From assembly GCF_001642935.1 (NCBI RefSeq), contig NZ_CP016761.1:3844001-3908000 (forward strand): a stretch of DNA of 64,000 bases. Reading direction: 5' to 3'. The notes under the pieces were generated by a model. It was not told the origin of the DNA, did no database searches, and saw only the letters and a program-made list of their open reading frames with translations. Both the position numbers and the translations under genes were made by a program. This document shows positions 33,904 through 41,361 of this stretch, in pieces. Position 1 is the first letter of the stretch, and the number at the start of each line of letters is the position of its first letter. This DNA is from Fictibacillus arsenicus (GTDB lineage: Bacteria; Bacillota; Bacilli; Bacillales; Fictibacillaceae).

Positions 33904-34736
33904 TGACGAATCATCTGTTAGAACAGCCTGCTTGGCGGCTGATCGACCAGTCAACGCTCGGACCGGGATTTGATGCGAGGCAGTCTTTTGCGACCGACGA
34001 TACACTATGCACATCGATCGGAAGCGGAAACTCGCCTGCCACGGCACGCACGTGGGTCCACCACAATACGATCGTCCTCGGCATTCAGGATACACGGCTT
34101 CCCTATCTAAAGGACGGGATCGATTACTTGGAGGCTGGCGGTTATCGGGTGATCGTACGGAATTCCGGCGGTCTTGCCGTTGTACTGGATGAAGGCGTAT
34201 TGAACATTTCACTCATTCTCCCTGAAAAAGAAGGGACGATCGACATCAACCAAGGCTATGACACGATGACCGCATTAGTGGAGCAGCTCCTTGAACCTTA
34301 CGGGGCGTCTTTTGAAGCCTATGAGATCGTTGGTTCTTATTGCCCGGGAAGCTATGATTTAAGCATCGGCGGAAAAAAATTCGCAGGCATTTCTCAGCGG
34401 CGTATGCGCGGCGGTGTTGCGGTGCAGATCTACCTTTGCGTGGATGGCAGCGGTTCTGAACGTGCGGCATTGATTGGCGAGTTTTACAAGCGGGGCTTAA
34501 GAGGCAAAACGACCAAGTTTCAATACCCTGAGATCAAGCCTGATGTTATGGCGAGTTTGGCCGAGCTGCTCGGCCGTCCCCTTACTGTTGCAGATATCCA
34601 CGCCCGTCTATTGAATGTGCTGCACAAAAACAGCGAGCTCTTTTACAGCGGCCAGCTATCATCGGAAGAAAGCGAGCTGCTTCCAGGAAACATACAGAGA
34701 ATGTGGGATCGAAATGAGAAGGCACTGTCACTTTAG
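33903..34736 (+). CDS. lipL: Octanoyl-[GcvH]:protein N-octanoyltransferase LipL
   Basis: A 277-residue amidotransferase of the LplA/LipB fold that moves octanoyl from GcvH to the E2 subunits of 2-oxoacid dehydrogenases in lipoate assembly. [18 protein letters not shown] near 88 is the ligand pocket. The nucleophile Cys147 is in [12 protein letters not shown], and the conserved Lys lies in [12 protein letters not shown] near 158. B. subtilis LipL is YwfL, also beside pta. It starts in a 1-bp overlap with the methyltransferase stop codon. Confidence 0.93.
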   Translation: MTNHLLEQPAWRLIDQSTLGPGFDARQSFATDDTLCTSIGSGNSPATARTWVHHNTIVLGIQDTRLPYLKDGIDYLEAGGYRVIVRNSGGLAVVLDEGVLNISLILPEKEGTIDINQGYDTMTALVEQLLEPYGASFEAYEIVGSYCPGSYDLSIGGKKFAGISQRRMRGGVAVQIYLCVDGSGSERAALIGEFYKRGLRGKTTKFQYPEIKPDVMASLAELLGRPLTVADIHARLLNVLHKNSELFYSGQLSSEESELLPGNIQRMWDRNEKALSL

Positions 34737-34753
34737 GTGGCAGTGTCTTTTTC
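34722..34753 (+). terminator. lipL terminator
   Basis: GCACTGTCAC pairs with GTGGCAGTGT and is followed by CTTTTT; the 5' arm lies inside the last codons of lipL. Confidence 0.72.
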
Positions 34754-34784
34754 AAGCGGACAACAATTCCCTTTAAATGGTAAA

Positions 34785-34830
34785 TTATGTGATGAACGAT
34801 CTTTTTTATGTGATCATGTATTTTTCCGAG
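34785..34830. repeat. Phased 21-bp repeats (TTATGTGAT family)
   Basis: TTATGTGATGAACGATCTTTT (34785-34805) is followed by TTATGTGATCATGTATTTTTC (34806-34826). The same motif forms the five-unit array at 45263-45362. Lies between lipL and pta, which converge. Confidence 0.82.
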
Positions 34831-34854
34831 ACCGATTATCTTAATAAGACATAC

Positions 34855-34880
34855 AAAAGCCAGCTCAGAGAGCTGGCTTT
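34855..34880 (-). terminator. pta terminator
   Basis: AAAGCCAGCTC-AGA-GAGCTGGCTTT, just after the pta stop codon. Confidence 0.85.
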
Positions 34881-34885
34881 CCATA

Positions 34886-35866
34886 TTATTTAACGTCTAG
34901 TGATTGCATCGCTGTGATCAAAGCTAGTTTATAAACGTCTTCTGCATTACAGCCGCGGGATAGATCGTTTACAGGCATGTTCAAGCCCTGTAAGATAGGT
35001 CCGATCGCTTCAAATCCGCCTAAACGCTGAACCATCTTGTAGCCGATGTTCCCTGTTTCAAGGCTTGGGAAGATAAATACGTTCGCTTCCCCTTTTAATG
35101 GTGAATTCGGCGCTTTTTTCCTTGCAACCGACGGTACGAATGCTGCATCGAATTGAAGCTCTCCATCATACGTAAAGTTCGGGTCCATCCCCTTAAGAAC
35201 TTCTAATGCTTCCACTACTTTTTCAGTCTCAGGCGAAACAGCAGATCCTTTTGTTGAAAAAGAAAGTAAAGCTACTTTCGGGTCGATGCCGAAAACGCGA
35301 GCAGTTTCAGCAGAAACCACTGCAGATTCAGCTAAATCCTGGCTGGACGGTGCAATGTTAATCGCGCAGTCTGCGAATACATACTTCTCGTCGCCGCGAA
35401 CCATGATGAACGCACCAGACGTTTTCTTAACGCCTTCTTTTGTTTTAATGATTTGAAGAGCCGGACGAACCGTGTCAGCCGTAGAATGAGCCGCTCCGCT
35501 TACAAGTCCTTGAGCCTTTCCAGTGTAAACGAGCATCGTGCCAAAATAATTTTCATCCAGTAAAATCTTGCGTGCCTGCTCTTCTGTTGTTTTTCCTTTA
35601 CGGCGTTCTACCAATGCATCAACTAATGCATCAAACTCTGGATATTCTGATGGGTTAAGAACTTCTACTCCATCAAGTGAAAATCCACCCGCTTCTGCTT
35701 TTGCAGAAACCTCCGCTTGGTTTCCTACCAAAATAGGCTGCAAAACTTTTTCAGAAGCTAGACGACTTACTGCTTCTAGAATTCTTTCATCCGTACCTTC
35801 AGGAAAAACGATAACCGGATTCGCTGCTTGTACTTTGTTTTTTAAATCTATAAAAAGATCGCTCAT
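34886..35866 (-). CDS. pta: Phosphate acetyltransferase
   Basis: A 326-residue enzyme converting acetyl-CoA and phosphate to acetyl phosphate in acetate overflow metabolism. The ATG at 35864-35866 has GGAGG 13 nt upstream. Short-form Pta: N-terminal VFPEGTDERILEAVSRL near 20, GLVSGAAHSTADTVRPALQIIKT near 125, FADCAINIAPSSQDLAESAV near 170, LLSFSTKGSA near 205 and GNIGYKMVQRLGGFEAIGPILQGL near 280. Ackless neighbourhood, as in B. subtilis, where pta sits apart from ackA. A cre-like sequence lies about 100 bp upstream. Confidence 0.96.
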   Translation of the reverse strand: MSDLFIDLKNKVQAANPVIVFPEGTDERILEAVSRLASEKVLQPILVGNQAEVSAKAEAGGFSLDGVEVLNPSEYPEFDALVDALVERRKGKTTEEQARKILLDENYFGTMLVYTGKAQGLVSGAAHSTADTVRPALQIIKTKEGVKKTSGAFIMVRGDEKYVFADCAINIAPSSQDLAESAVVSAETARVFGIDPKVALLSFSTKGSAVSPETEKVVEALEVLKGMDPNFTYDGELQFDAAFVPSVARKKAPNSPLKGEANVFIFPSLETGNIGYKMVQRLGGFEAIGPILQGLNMPVNDLSRGCNAEDVYKLALITAMQSLDVK

Positions 35867-35965
35867 GTGAAAAATAGCCTCCTATAAATCTTTTTCTGAC
35901 TCTGCAATTTACATTCCCTATTAGGTTACTCCTTTTTTATAACCTTTTAAACCTATGCATACAGT

Positions 35966-35980
35966 TGTAAGCGCTTGATA
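35966..35980. promoter_or_regulatory. cre-like site upstream of pta
   Basis: TGTAAGCGCTTGATA matches the left part and centre (TGTAAGCGCT) of the CcpA consensus but is weak at the right end. It lies about 100 bp upstream of the pta start, where CcpA activates pta in B. subtilis. Confidence 0.45.
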
Positions 35981-36028
35981 GAAGAAGTTCTTTTATTTTG
36001 AATTTTTAAACGTCTATTATTTGAGGAT

Positions 36029-36242
36029 GTTGACTTCCGCTCCAGGTTGCTCGCTTTCCGCGGGGCGTGCGGTGAGCCTCATGACGCTATGCGTCGTTAG
36101 GAGTCTCACCTCAAGGAAGTTGGTGTGCTCCTGCGTCTGCAAGAAATCCTACCGAAGCGGGCTTCCTCGTCGCATGCCTTGCTTGAAGCTTATTCAGGTA
36201 GCTGGCACGCAGGAGTCTCGCAACCTTCCTCTCCAATCAACT
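36029..36242 (+). repeat. Dispersed palindromic element, copy 6 (long form with insert)
   Basis: Starts GTTGACTTCCGCTCCAGG and ends CTCTCCAATCAACT. After the GGTGAGCC...GTCTCACC stem (apical GACGC-TAT-GCGTC) it carries an insert of about 85-100 bp, including GCTTCCTCGTCGCATGCCTT, before rejoining the standard GCAGGAGTCTCGC end. The insert is shared with copy 8 at 47557-47760. Confidence 0.85.
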
Positions 36243-36300
36243 ATTCAAAGTAGCATACTCAAAAAAACATTTTAGATTTTAGATGTTTCTCAAAGTAATC

Positions 36301-36325
36301 GTTTAAAAGTTGTATCTCCGGGAAA
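36301..36325 (+). promoter_or_regulatory. Sigma-B promoter of the copper-storage-like gene
   Basis: GTTTAA (36301-36306), 13 bp, GGGAAA (36320-36325): a full match to the general-stress sigma-B consensus GTTTAA-N12-14-GGGWAW, 40 bp upstream of the gene. Confidence 0.7.
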
Positions 36326-36364
36326 CCTTTTACTGAAATCTTATTTAGGGAGGCGTTTTTAAGG

Positions 36365-36691
36365 ATGCACCAAACTTATCAAGAATGTATCGATGAATGC
36401 CTGCGCTGCATGCAGGCGTGTAACCATTGCTATGTCGCTTGTTTGCAAGAAAGAGACGTTAAGATGATGGCGAATTGTATCAGGCTCGACCGTGAATGCT
36501 CGGATATTTGCAGCTTTGCCGCAGAGATGATGGCACGAAACAGCCCATTCATCAACGAGATCTGTGAACTATGCGCTAAAGTATGTGAAGCTTGCGGTAA
36601 AGAATGTGAACAGCACGATCACCAGCACTGTCAGGAGTGTGCGAAAGCCTGCTTCAGATGTGCAGAAGTTTGCAGAAAAATGGTCTCATAA
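36365..36691 (+). CDS. Four-helix-bundle copper-binding protein (Csp-like)
   Basis: A 108-residue cysteine-rich protein with 19 Cys, spaced as repeated CxxxC, CxxC and CxxxCxxC along four predicted helices: CIDECLRCMQACNHCYVAC at 8-26, CIRLDRECSDIC near 38-50, CELCAKVCEACGKEC near 69, CQECAKACFRCAEVC near 90. This is the pattern of the DUF326/Csp copper-storage bundle, in which Cys thiolates line the core and hold many Cu(I) ions. No signal peptide, so it is a cytosolic Csp3-like form (B. subtilis YhjQ group). GGGAGG lies upstream. Sigma-B-type promoter at 36301 points to stress induction. Confidence 0.9.
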   Translation: MHQTYQECIDECLRCMQACNHCYVACLQERDVKMMANCIRLDRECSDICSFAAEMMARNSPFINEICELCAKVCEACGKECEQHDHQHCQECAKACFRCAEVCRKMVS

Positions 36692-36697
36692 AACGAA

Positions 36698-36733
36698 GAA
36701 AACTTCCTTCCAAATCGGGAGAAAGTTTTTTTA
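36698..36733 (+). terminator. Terminator of the copper-storage-like gene
   Basis: AAAACTTCCTTCC-AAATC-GGGAGAAAGTTTTTTT, an imperfect stem followed by a T-run. Confidence 0.7.
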
Positions 36734-36741
36734 TTTGTAAA

Positions 36742-36769
36742 TGAATCTTTTTCCTTTTCCTTCCGTAAA
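36742..36769 (+). promoter_or_regulatory. Sigma-W-like promoter of spo0M
   Basis: TGAATC (36742-36747), 16 bp, CGTAAA (36764-36769). This fits the ECF sigma-W pattern TGAAAC-N16-CGTA with one change; spo0M has a sigma-W promoter in B. subtilis. Confidence 0.5.
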
Positions 36770-36800
36770 ATTGAGAGATAAATTTGGAGGAGGAATCAGC

Positions 36801-37577
36801 ATGTCTTTTGTTAACCGTATGTTAGCTAGTGTAGGAATTGGAGCAGCAAAGGTAGACACGATTTTAGATAAGGATACTTACTCACCAGGCGAAACCATTA
36901 CAGGTACGATTAAAATAGAAGGCGGAAAAGTGGATCAGAACATTGACCACATCACCCTTTACGTGATGACAGAATTTTATCGTGAAGTCGATGATAAAAA
37001 AGTACGTGATACAGCAGCGATTGAAAACTCTAGGGTTGGCACAAGTCTTGTTGTAAAAGCAGGAAGTTCCCAAGAGATTCCTTTCTCACTTAAACTTCCA
37101 TATGATACGCCTTATACACTCGGACACACCCCTGTTTGGATCAAGACTGGTCTGGATATTCAGATGGCAGTTGATCCAACAGACAACGATCAGATTCGTG
37201 TACACCCAGATGCAGAAACATCTGCCATTTTTGATGCGATCGAACAGCTTGGATTCAGGCTTCGCAAAGCATATTGCGGATCTGCTCCGCGCTATATGCG
37301 CCGCAGACTTCCTTTCCTGCAAGAATTCGAGTACGTACCAACTTCAGGTGCTTATGCAGGGAAACTTGATGAACTGGAAGTCATATTAGTTCCGCAAAGC
37401 GACAGCATCGAGCTTTTAATGGAGATCGACAAACGCGGAAAAGGATTGTTCGGCATGCTGGAAGAAGCGATGGACCTTGATGAAACGAAGGTGCGCATGA
37501 CCCTTACACGTGCTGAGCTGCAAAATCCATCTAACGTAAAAGCCAAGATCGAGTACACTCTCCGTCAATTCAGCTAA
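36801..37577 (+). CDS. spo0M: Sporulation-control protein Spo0M
   Basis: A 258-residue arrestin-like beta-sandwich protein that influences early sporulation and cell division in B. subtilis. The ATG at 36801 follows TTGGAGGAGG. N-terminal MSFVNRMLASVGIGAAKVDT, the paired sheets YSPGETITGTIKIEGGKVDQNIDHITLYVMTEF and QEIPFSLKLPYDTPYTLGHTPVWIKTGLDI, then RMRR-like basic stretch YMRRRLPFLQEFEYVPTSG, and a C-terminal acidic end are as in known Spo0M. Length is identical to the B. subtilis protein as I recall it. Monocistronic. Confidence 0.95.
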   Translation: MSFVNRMLASVGIGAAKVDTILDKDTYSPGETITGTIKIEGGKVDQNIDHITLYVMTEFYREVDDKKVRDTAAIENSRVGTSLVVKAGSSQEIPFSLKLPYDTPYTLGHTPVWIKTGLDIQMAVDPTDNDQIRVHPDAETSAIFDAIEQLGFRLRKAYCGSAPRYMRRRLPFLQEFEYVPTSGAYAGKLDELEVILVPQSDSIELLMEIDKRGKGLFGMLEEAMDLDETKVRMTLTRAELQNPSNVKAKIEYTLRQFS

Positions 37578-37652
37578 CCCTTTTTGGATTCGTCCCTACT
37601 TATGGTATATTTGTAGGGACGTGTTTATTTTTAGCAGGGAGTGAATTATACG

Positions 37653-38396
37653 ATGAGTGAAGCAGCGATTACACTAGAAGGCTGGTATTGTCTTCATGAT
37701 TTCCGTACGATGGATTGGGCCTCTTGGAAAACACTTTCGAGTGACCAGCGCGAATACGCGATTAATGAATTTCTTACGTTTCTTGAAAAGTGGGAGAACG
37801 TAGAAGCAAATAAAACAGGCAGCCATGCCCTTTACAGCATCATGGGCCAAAAAGCTGATTTTATGATGATGCTTCTTCGCCCAACAATGGAAGAATTGAA
37901 CGAGATCGAGAACGCATTTAATAAAACAGCTTTTGCTCAATATACGATTAAAGCTTATTCTTACGTTTCAGTTGTAGAGCTAAGCACATACAATCCGCAA
38001 AACGAGAGCGGCGAGATGGATCCCATGATCAAAGCCCGCCTGTTCCCAGAACTTCCTAAGTGGAAGCATGTTTGCTTCTATCCGATGGACAAGCGCCGTG
38101 ATGGTGACGACAACTGGTACATGCTTTCTATGGAAGATCGCAAAAAGATGATGTACTCCCACGGTATGATCGGCCGCGGATATGCAGGAAAAGTAAAGCA
38201 GATCATCACTGGATCTGTCGGTTTTGACGATTGGGAATGGGGCGTGACGCTGTTCTCAAACGACATGCTTCAATTTAAAAAATTAGTATACGAAATGCGC
38301 TTTGACGAAGTAAGCGCACGCTTCGGCGAATTCGGATCTTTCTATGTCGGAAACATCCTTACAAAAGAAGCTGTGCCTGCTTTCTTGCAAGTGTAA
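37653..38396 (+). CDS. hemQ: Coproheme decarboxylase HemQ
   Basis: A 247-residue chlorite-dismutase-fold enzyme that converts coproheme to heme b with hydrogen peroxide in the Gram-positive heme pathway. The ATG at 37653 sits about 11 nt after [19 protein letters not shown] at 10-22, [15 protein letters not shown] near 64, CFYPMDKRR at 141-149 and [10 protein letters not shown] at 167-176 are family signatures; the His at about 170 is the proximal heme ligand and the Tyr of the YPMDKRR motif is catalytic. B. subtilis YwfI, also next to pta. Confidence 0.95.
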   Translation: MSEAAITLEGWYCLHDFRTMDWASWKTLSSDQREYAINEFLTFLEKWENVEANKTGSHALYSIMGQKADFMMMLLRPTMEELNEIENAFNKTAFAQYTIKAYSYVSVVELSTYNPQNESGEMDPMIKARLFPELPKWKHVCFYPMDKRRDGDDNWYMLSMEDRKKMMYSHGMIGRGYAGKVKQIITGSVGFDDWEWGVTLFSNDMLQFKKLVYEMRFDEVSARFGEFGSFYVGNILTKEAVPAFLQV

Positions 38397-38409
38397 AATT
38401 TATATCTTA

Positions 38410-38446
38410 TACCTTTGTCTGTTTATCAGGCAAAGGTTTTTTTATT
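38410..38446 (+). terminator. hemQ terminator
   Basis: ACCTTTGTCTG-TTTAT-CAGGCAAAGGT followed by TTTTTTAT. Confidence 0.88.
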
Positions 38447-38546
38447 ATGGCAAGGTCTAGTTTTCCAAAAAGGCTCATACACATATATCGAATGTTCTGT
38501 TTCCCTGCTTGTACACCAAGAATCAACACATAGAGGGGGAAGGAAA

Positions 38547-38978
38547 TTGGCTGTCATTAAAGCAAACAGTAAAGATATTGACTTGCTTGCACGTTTAATA
38601 CGTGCTGAGGCTGAAGGTGAAGGCGATCAGGGCATGCTGCTTGTGGGTAACACTGGGGTTAATCGAATTCGTGGCAATTGTCTTGATTTTAAAAATATCC
38701 GTACAATGCAGCAAATGGTGTTCCAACGACCAGGAGGATTCGAAGCAACGATCAAAGGATATTTCTATCAAGGTGCTCGCGAGAACGAAAGAAGGCTGGC
38801 AAGAAGAGTTATAAATGGTCAGCGTTTTCATCCTGCTAAAAACTCATTATGGTTTTTTGATCCAAGTGGTGCCTGTCCGCCTACTTGGTATAATCAGCCG
38901 CATTCTGGAAGCTTTAAGGCTCACTGCTTTTATCAGCCGAAACAAAGTGATTGTCCAAATGTGTTTAACACCTTTTAG
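38547..38978 (+). CDS. cwlJ: Spore cortex-lytic hydrolase CwlJ
   Basis: A 143-residue SleB-type hydrolase domain without a signal peptide. The start is a TTG at 38547-38549 behind AGGGGGAAGG, giving MAVIKANSKDIDLLARLIRA, which aligns with the start of B. subtilis CwlJ. The catalytic Glu is in RAEAEGEGDQGMLLVGN. NSLWFFDPSGACPPTWYNQP and FKAHCFYQPKQSDCPNVFNTF are characteristic of CwlJ. Made in the mother cell, placed in the coat, and triggered by Ca-dipicolinate in germination. Followed after 12 bp by gerQ, required for its localisation. Confidence 0.95.
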   Translation: MAVIKANSKDIDLLARLIRAEAEGEGDQGMLLVGNTGVNRIRGNCLDFKNIRTMQQMVFQRPGGFEATIKGYFYQGARENERRLARRVINGQRFHPAKNSLWFFDPSGACPPTWYNQPHSGSFKAHCFYQPKQSDCPNVFNTF

Positions 38979-38990
38979 GGAGGTTTGTTG

Positions 38991-39458
38991 ATGAATAATT
39001 TTAATCCTTATTACCGGCAGCAAAATGGAATGAATGGTATGAATGGCATGGGTGGCATGATGGGAGGCATGGCAGGTATGGGTGTGCCGCAGGATATGGC
39101 GCAAAGCCAGCAGGCACCAGGTGTCGGTGGAGGTCCTATGGCAGATATGGCTGCACCAGGACAGCTACCGCTCGAACAGTCGTATATTGAAAACATTCTT
39201 CGTTTAAACAAAGGCAAGGTCGCAACGGTTTATATGACTTTCGAGAACAACGAAAAGTGGAATGCTAAAGTTTTTAAAGGAATCATTGAAGCTGCTGGCC
39301 GCGATCATATTATCCTAAGTGATCCGCAAACGGGCAAACGCTATTTATTATTAATGGTTTATGTAAACTACGTAACGTTTGATGAAGAGATCAATTACAG
39401 CTATCCATATGGAACACAGCAGCAATCCGGGCAGCTCTCCCAATACAGCCCGCGCTGA
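38991..39458 (+). CDS. gerQ: Spore coat protein GerQ
   Basis: A 155-residue coat protein needed for CwlJ assembly into the coat. The ATG at 38991 is 7 nt after GGGAGG; two in-frame TTG codons before it are not needed. Residues 1-45 are a Met/Gly/Asn-rich low-complexity stretch (NGMNGMNGMGGMMGGM). The conserved domain runs from PLEQSYIENILRLNKGKVATVY near 60 to YLLLMVYVNYVTFDEEINYSYP near 120. In B. subtilis, lysines of GerQ are cross-linked by transglutaminase. Operon with cwlJ. Confidence 0.94.
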   Translation: MNNFNPYYRQQNGMNGMNGMGGMMGGMAGMGVPQDMAQSQQAPGVGGGPMADMAAPGQLPLEQSYIENILRLNKGKVATVYMTFENNEKWNAKVFKGIIEAAGRDHIILSDPQTGKRYLLLMVYVNYVTFDEEINYSYPYGTQQQSGQLSQYSPR

Positions 39459-39495
39459 TAAGAATACGTTAAATGTCTGGTCAAGACAGGTACAG

Positions 39496-39530
39496 AAAAA
39501 AGGCGTCCCGCTAAAAGGAACGCCTTTTCA
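39496..39530. terminator. Bidirectional terminator, gerQ and DUF423 gene
   Basis: AAAAAGGCGT and ACGCCTTTT pair around a 13-nt loop, immediately before the stop of the convergent gene. Confidence 0.85.
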
Positions 39531-39902
39531 TTATGCTTTTACAACCGAAATGATCAGTAAGATCCAGCCAACGATAAATGCTACTCCTCCAAGAGGCGTA
39601 ATCGGCCCGAAAAACTTCATGCCTGTGTTCGAAAGGGCATATAAACTGCCTGAGAACAACAGGATTCCGATGAAGAATGACCACCCCGCTCCATTCAATA
39701 AAGCAGACGCTGGCCATTTACCAAGCAGAATACCAACAGCAACTAACGCCAAAGCATGATACATATGGTATTGAACACCTGTCTGATACACGTCCAGCAT
39801 GTTGCGTTCTGTTAATTTTGCTTCCAGGGCATGTGCGCCAAAAGCTCCAAGCATAACCGCAAGCATGGCATTAACCGCTCCTAATATAAGAAAAAGCTTC
39901 AT
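39531..39902 (-). CDS. ywdK: DUF423 membrane protein (YwdK)
   Basis: A 123-residue membrane protein with four helices. Family hallmarks are GAVNAMLAVMLGAFGAHALEAKL near 8-30, YQTGVQYHMYHALALVAVG near 40, WSFFIGILLFSGSLYALS near 75 and FGPITPLGGVAFIVGWILL near 97. No biochemical function is known. The ATG at 39900-39902 is preceded by CAGGAGTGG. It lies downstream of gerQ in opposite orientation; in B. subtilis ywdK also neighbours gerQ (ywdL). Confidence 0.92.
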   Translation of the reverse strand: MKLFLILGAVNAMLAVMLGAFGAHALEAKLTERNMLDVYQTGVQYHMYHALALVAVGILLGKWPASALLNGAGWSFFIGILLFSGSLYALSNTGMKFFGPITPLGGVAFIVGWILLIISVVKA

Positions 39903-40010
39903 AGTTCCACTCCTGTTTTTCTTTTATCTTACCATTGAAACTCACTGAATCAAAAGGTTGCCACAGGATTGTAAAGAATTTGGCGGACAGCTCGTCCATG
40001 ATAATAAAGA

Positions 40011-40041
40011 CGAACGCTAACGTTGTTTGGTTTGGCGTTCG
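40011..40041 (-). terminator. Weak terminator of the small membrane protein gene
   Basis: CGAACGC (40011-40017) and GCGTTCG (40035-40041) pair across the end of the gene; CTTTATTA follows on the minus strand. Confidence 0.45.
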
Positions 40042-40244
40042 GTGTCCAGCATTCGGACGTATTGATCGATCTTTCGTTCCAGCTCCTCTTTTTCAACTAA
40101 CTCTGAATGCAGTTCTTTAATAATTCCCTCTAGACTCTGAATCCGCTTTTCGAATTGAAAGAGCAGGTATCCTGCAATCACGATAGGAAACCCTACATTA
40201 CCGAGGAGATTTACTAAGTTAAGCCAATCATTTGCTTGAGTCAT
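40017..40244 (-). CDS. Small membrane protein with coiled coil (YvrJ-like)
   Basis: A 75-residue protein, start ATG 40242-40244, 8 nt after GAGGGG (a GTG three codons earlier is too near that site). One membrane segment, WLNLVNLLGNVGFPIVIAGYLL, has the GNVGFPI pattern of YvrJ-type holin-like proteins. A charged heptad region follows (FQFEKRIQSLEGIIKELHSE, then LVEKEELERKIDQYV). The LexA box at 40278-40291 lies 34 bp upstream of its start, so it may be SOS-induced. Confidence 0.7.
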   Translation of the reverse strand: MTQANDWLNLVNLLGNVGFPIVIAGYLLFQFEKRIQSLEGIIKELHSELVEKEELERKIDQYVRMLDTERQTKQR

Positions 40245-40277
40245 TTGTTTCACCCCTCATTTTTTTCGAACATAAAT

Positions 40278-40291
40278 CGAACGTATGTTCG
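40278..40291. promoter_or_regulatory. LexA (DinR) SOS box
   Basis: CGAACGTATGTTCG, a perfect match to the Bacillus LexA operator CGAAC-N4-GTTCG. A further CGAACAT half-site lies 11 bp to the left at 40267. It is in the spacer between the minus-strand YvrJ-like gene (34 bp away) and the plus-strand 56-residue membrane protein gene (158 bp away). Confidence 0.72.
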
Positions 40292-40448
40292 TAAATTAAG
40301 TATAAAACGAAGGAGGATTTTTTACCATCATTCCTTTTTCATATTTCATTTTTGATTCCTTAGACCTACACAAAAAATAGGTTTAAATAATTTTTATAGT
40401 GGAATAAAGATACTAAGACGGAACAAACAACAAAGGAGGAACAACAAA

Positions 40449-40619
40449 ATGGAACTTATTATTACGATGATATATACAATTTTAGGACTTGCCACTCTCA
40501 GTTTAATTGCAACAGCAGCTGCAGTTTACTTTTCTAATAAAAAGATCAACGAAAAAATTGAAATCGCAAAACGTAAAGATGAAAGAATGGAAAATCAACA
40601 TACGTACGTATCGATCTAA
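40449..40619 (+). CDS. Small membrane protein, 56 residues
   Basis: ATG 40449 lies behind AAAGGAGGAAC. The first 30 residues (MELIITMIYTILGLATLSLI and following ATAAAVYFS) form one long hydrophobic helix; the rest is charged (KKINEKIEIAKRKDERMENQ). No family recognised. The strong ribosome site, typical composition and an immediately following terminator argue for a real gene. A -10-like GATACT lies near 40410. Divergent from the YvrJ-like gene. Confidence 0.7.
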   Translation: MELIITMIYTILGLATLSLIATAAAVYFSNKKINEKIEIAKRKDERMENQHTYVSI

Positions 40620-40648
40620 CAGCGTTTAAATAAACGCTGTTTTTTTTG
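40619..40648 (+). terminator. Terminator of the 56-residue protein gene
   Basis: ACAGCGTTTA-AA-TAAACGCTGT followed by a run of eight or more T. Confidence 0.88.
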
Positions 40649-40672
40649 TTTTAAAAACCTTAATTCTGTGTG

Positions 40673-40714
40673 TTTTTGTTCGGTCATCCACTTTTTTTGT
40701 ACGGTCACCCTAGA
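40673..40714. repeat. Phased 21-bp repeat pair
   Basis: TTTTTGTTCGGTCATCC at 40673 and TTTTTGTACGGTCACCC at 40694, 21 bp apart, between a plus-strand terminator and the convergent ywdI gene. Confidence 0.75.
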
Positions 40715-40751
40715 TTGTTCCACGTTCATGAACCCCATGCACCTAAAAAAA

Positions 40752-40782
40752 GAAAAAAACCGCTCCAAAGAGCAGGTTTCAC
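40752..40782 (-). terminator. ywdI terminator
   Basis: On the minus strand AACCTGCTC-TTTG-GAGCGGTT is followed by TTTTTTC. Confidence 0.78.
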
Positions 40783-40793
40783 CAAAGCATTAC

Positions 40794-41117
40794 TTAAAAA
40801 TCAAAAATGGAATCTCCATTTCCATCATTATCATCGTTATCGTCATCATCATATTCCATGTCATAGTCCATCATGGATTTTTTGTGGCTTTTAGCTGGCG
40901 GAGCAGTTACCATGCTCATCGGCTTTTGAACGGGATGCGAAGGAGCCCACTCTTTTACTGAAAGCTGATCGTCATCTCCCGCTTCCATCATTAATTCACA
41001 CAGTGTATGGATGGCTGTGACATGTTCCCGAAGTTTAGGAGAGTTTTCTCCTAATTGCTTGATCTCCGCGAGATGCTTTTCTATTTTTTTCGCAAACTGG
41101 CTTACTGGTATATTCAT
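40794..41117 (-). CDS. ywdI: YwdI family (DUF5327) protein
   Basis: A 107-residue protein of unknown function. The N-terminal half is helical (VSQFAKKIEKHLAEIKQLGE, HVTAIHTLCELMMEAG). The middle is a proline-rich linker, and the tail is strongly acidic (MEYDDDDNDDNDGNG), ending DSIFDF, a conserved C-terminal signature in this family. The ATG at 41115-41117 has no strong ribosome site. The position near gerQ and ywdK matches ywdI in B. subtilis. Confidence 0.82.
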   Translation of the reverse strand: MNIPVSQFAKKIEKHLAEIKQLGENSPKLREHVTAIHTLCELMMEAGDDDQLSVKEWAPSHPVQKPMSMVTAPPAKSHKKSMMDYDMEYDDDDNDDNDGNGDSIFDF

Positions 41118-41361
41118 CTATTTCACCACAACTATCTTTTTTTCTTATTCTACCAAACGGGGCACCAGAAATAAAATGACGCAGAAAAAGACAGCTCCAA
41201 ATAAGCTGCCTTTTCCGCTCCAAACCCGTGCAATAACCCTCATTAACACGCAGGCGTACGGTGATCCAGGCCGCAAGCCATGCAAGTGAATGCTAAAACT
41301 ACGAATTCCTATTCTTCTTATTTTCAGGCTGTTTTCGTATACTTTGTTGCTTTTGTAAGAG
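41118..41361. other. Spacer with a terminator-like hairpin
   Basis: AAGACAGCT (41188-41196) and AGCTGCCTT (41204-41212) form a hairpin with T-runs on the minus strand. The 150 bp to its right contain only short open frames without a ribosome site. No supported gene. Confidence 0.5.

Noticed and set aside
33547-34212. A 221-codon open frame antisense to the methyltransferase and lipL genes
   Set aside because: Arg/Ser/Cys-rich composition with no ribosome site; the two plus-strand genes have clear family motifs across the region.
41011-41289. 92-codon plus-strand frame antisense to ywdI and beyond
   Set aside because: No ribosome site; antisense to a gene with a conserved C-terminal signature.
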